The position numbers and the translations under genes are program-made. Shown piece by piece: positions 12,457-12,854 of a stretch of DNA of 12,854 nt; positions within the stretch are counted from its first letter, which is position 1, and every line of letters begins with the position of its first letter. Under the pieces are notes generated by a model. That model made no database searches, was not told where the DNA came from, and saw nothing but the letters and a program-made list of their open reading frames with translations. This stretch comes from Firmicutes bacterium UBA2116 (GTDB taxonomy: Bacteria; Bacillota; Clostridia; Tissierellales; Sedimentibacteraceae), in the NCBI GenBank assembly GCA_002331025.1, contig DCYG01000003.1:18343-31196 (forward strand), written 5' to 3'.

Positions 12457-12657
12457 TTATATTCTATTTACGTTAGTTGCTTGGTCGCCTTTATTGCCTT
12501 GGGTAATATCAAAGCTAACTGCCTGACCTTCTTCTAATGATTTGAATCCGTCACTTTGAATAGCTGAAAAATGCACAAATACATCTTTACCATTATCTGC
12601 TGTTATAAATCCAAATCCTTTTTCTGCGTTAAACCATTTTACTATACCTTTATTCAT
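12457..12657 (-). CDS. cspA: Cold-shock protein, CspA family
   Basis: A 66-residue single cold-shock domain of canonical size. RNP1 is KGFGFI (13-18) and RNP2 is VFVHF (26-30); the start MNKGIVKWFNAEKG and the end GDQATNVNRI are typical. The protein binds single-stranded RNA and DNA through these aromatic residues and acts as an RNA chaperone in the cytoplasm, keeping mRNA open at low temperature. AGGAGG lies 6 nt before the ATG, inside a 10-bp palindrome. The gene has a strong promoter at 12796-12824 and a leader of about 130 nt with a large AU-rich hairpin, in keeping with post-transcriptional control seen for csp genes. The helicase gene follows after a terminator. Confidence 0.97.
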   Translation of the reverse strand: MNKGIVKWFNAEKGFGFITADNGKDVFVHFSAIQSDGFKSLEEGQAVSFDITQGNKGDQATNVNRI

Positions 12658-12669
12658 GAGGTACCTCCT
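12658..12669 (-). promoter_or_regulatory. cspA ribosome binding site inside a palindrome
   Basis: GAGGTACCTC (12658-12667) is a perfect 10-bp palindrome that overlaps the AGGAGG RBS (forward 12664-12669) and ends next to the ATG. A self-complementary RBS could be masked by intermolecular pairing; within one strand it is too tight to fold into a hairpin. Confidence 0.45.
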
Positions 12670-12707
12670 AATATTTTATTTATACTCCATTGTAGTTAAA
12701 AAAAATT

Positions 12708-12764
12708 CACATATTTTTACAAATTATATATCAACAACATATATATAATCTCTAAAAACATGTG
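12708..12764 (-). ncRNA. Structured cspA 5' leader hairpin (cis-regulatory candidate)
   Basis: The outer arms 12753-12764 (CACATGTTTTTA on the minus strand) and 12708-12719 (TAAAAATATGTG) pair at 11 of 12 positions. The inner arms ATTATATAT (forward 12741-12749) and ATATATAAT (forward 12723-12731) pair perfectly over a 9-nt loop. The two stems are separated by symmetrical 3-nt internal loops, giving one 57-nt rod. Its stability is mostly A-U pairs, which suits a structure whose folding changes with temperature. It lies about 40 nt before the RBS. Confidence 0.55.
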
Positions 12765-12795
12765 AAATCAATAAATACATCTGTAATACTTTATT

Positions 12796-12824
12796 AATAT
12801 AACATATTAATTTAATTGAGTCAA
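12796..12824 (-). promoter_or_regulatory. Strong sigma-A promoter of cspA
   Basis: On the minus strand TTGACT (forward 12819-12824), a 17-nt spacer and TATATT (forward 12796-12801) with an upstream TG (extended -10, TGTTATATT) predict initiation near 12789. This gives a 5' leader of about 130 nt. Confidence 0.8.
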
Positions 12825-12854
12825 CAATTATTTAACTTGAGTTTCCGCAAAACA

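Noticed and set aside
1..12854. CRISPR arrays, tRNA or rRNA genes, phage modules, toxin-antitoxin pairs and restriction systems.
   Set aside because: No regularly spaced repeats, no cloverleaf signatures and no matching gene pairs were seen on either strand.

Overview
The window is AT-rich and carries strong GGAGG-type ribosome binding sites, TTGACA/TATAAT-type promoters, short intergenic gaps and classic intrinsic terminators. Together with the gene families present (BmrR-like MerR, PatB/MalY lyase, ProX-type editing protein, CspA, RhlE-type helicase) this points to a low-GC Bacillota chromosome, most likely a Clostridia member. I cannot name a genus. No rRNA, tRNA or CRISPR array was seen.

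Layout. (1) 33-1334: a MarR regulator followed 18 nt later by a short-chain dehydrogenase/reductase, a likely two-gene operon. (2) 1335-3758: a patchwork region. It holds two PhnB-like VOC genes on opposite strands, a GC-richer ORF with a serine-recombinase-like C-terminus, a 19-codon ORF behind a strong promoter and RBS, a start-less nitroreductase stub, and four copies of a TGTTCC-type repeat arranged as inverted and direct repeats. It looks like a site of repeated insertion and deletion. (3) 3759-6281: an EamA transporter and a ProX-like Ala-tRNA(Pro) editing protein on the minus strand, divergent from a BmrR-like MerR regulator; a perfect dyad sits in the shared promoter region. (4) 6422-7729: an AraC-type DNA-binding domain fused to an APH-type small-molecule kinase, with a well-placed internal ribosome binding site exactly at the domain junction. 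This is the most unusual object here. (5) 7828-11093: a PatB/MalY-like PLP lyase divergent from an XRE regulator that is followed by DUF2200 and Uma2 genes; tandem hairpins separate the last two. (6) 11117-12824: a minus-strand cold-shock unit. A near-consensus promoter drives a roughly 130-nt leader with a 57-nt AU-rich hairpin, then cspA, then an intrinsic terminator, then a RhlE-type DEAD-box helicase, suggesting partial or conditional read-through into the helicase.

The common theme is small-molecule sensing and stress: MarR, MerR-GyrI, AraC-kinase and XRE regulators each sit beside an enzyme, a transporter or an enzyme domain. No defence island or complete mobile element is visible. All family names come from reading motifs in the translations, not from searches.
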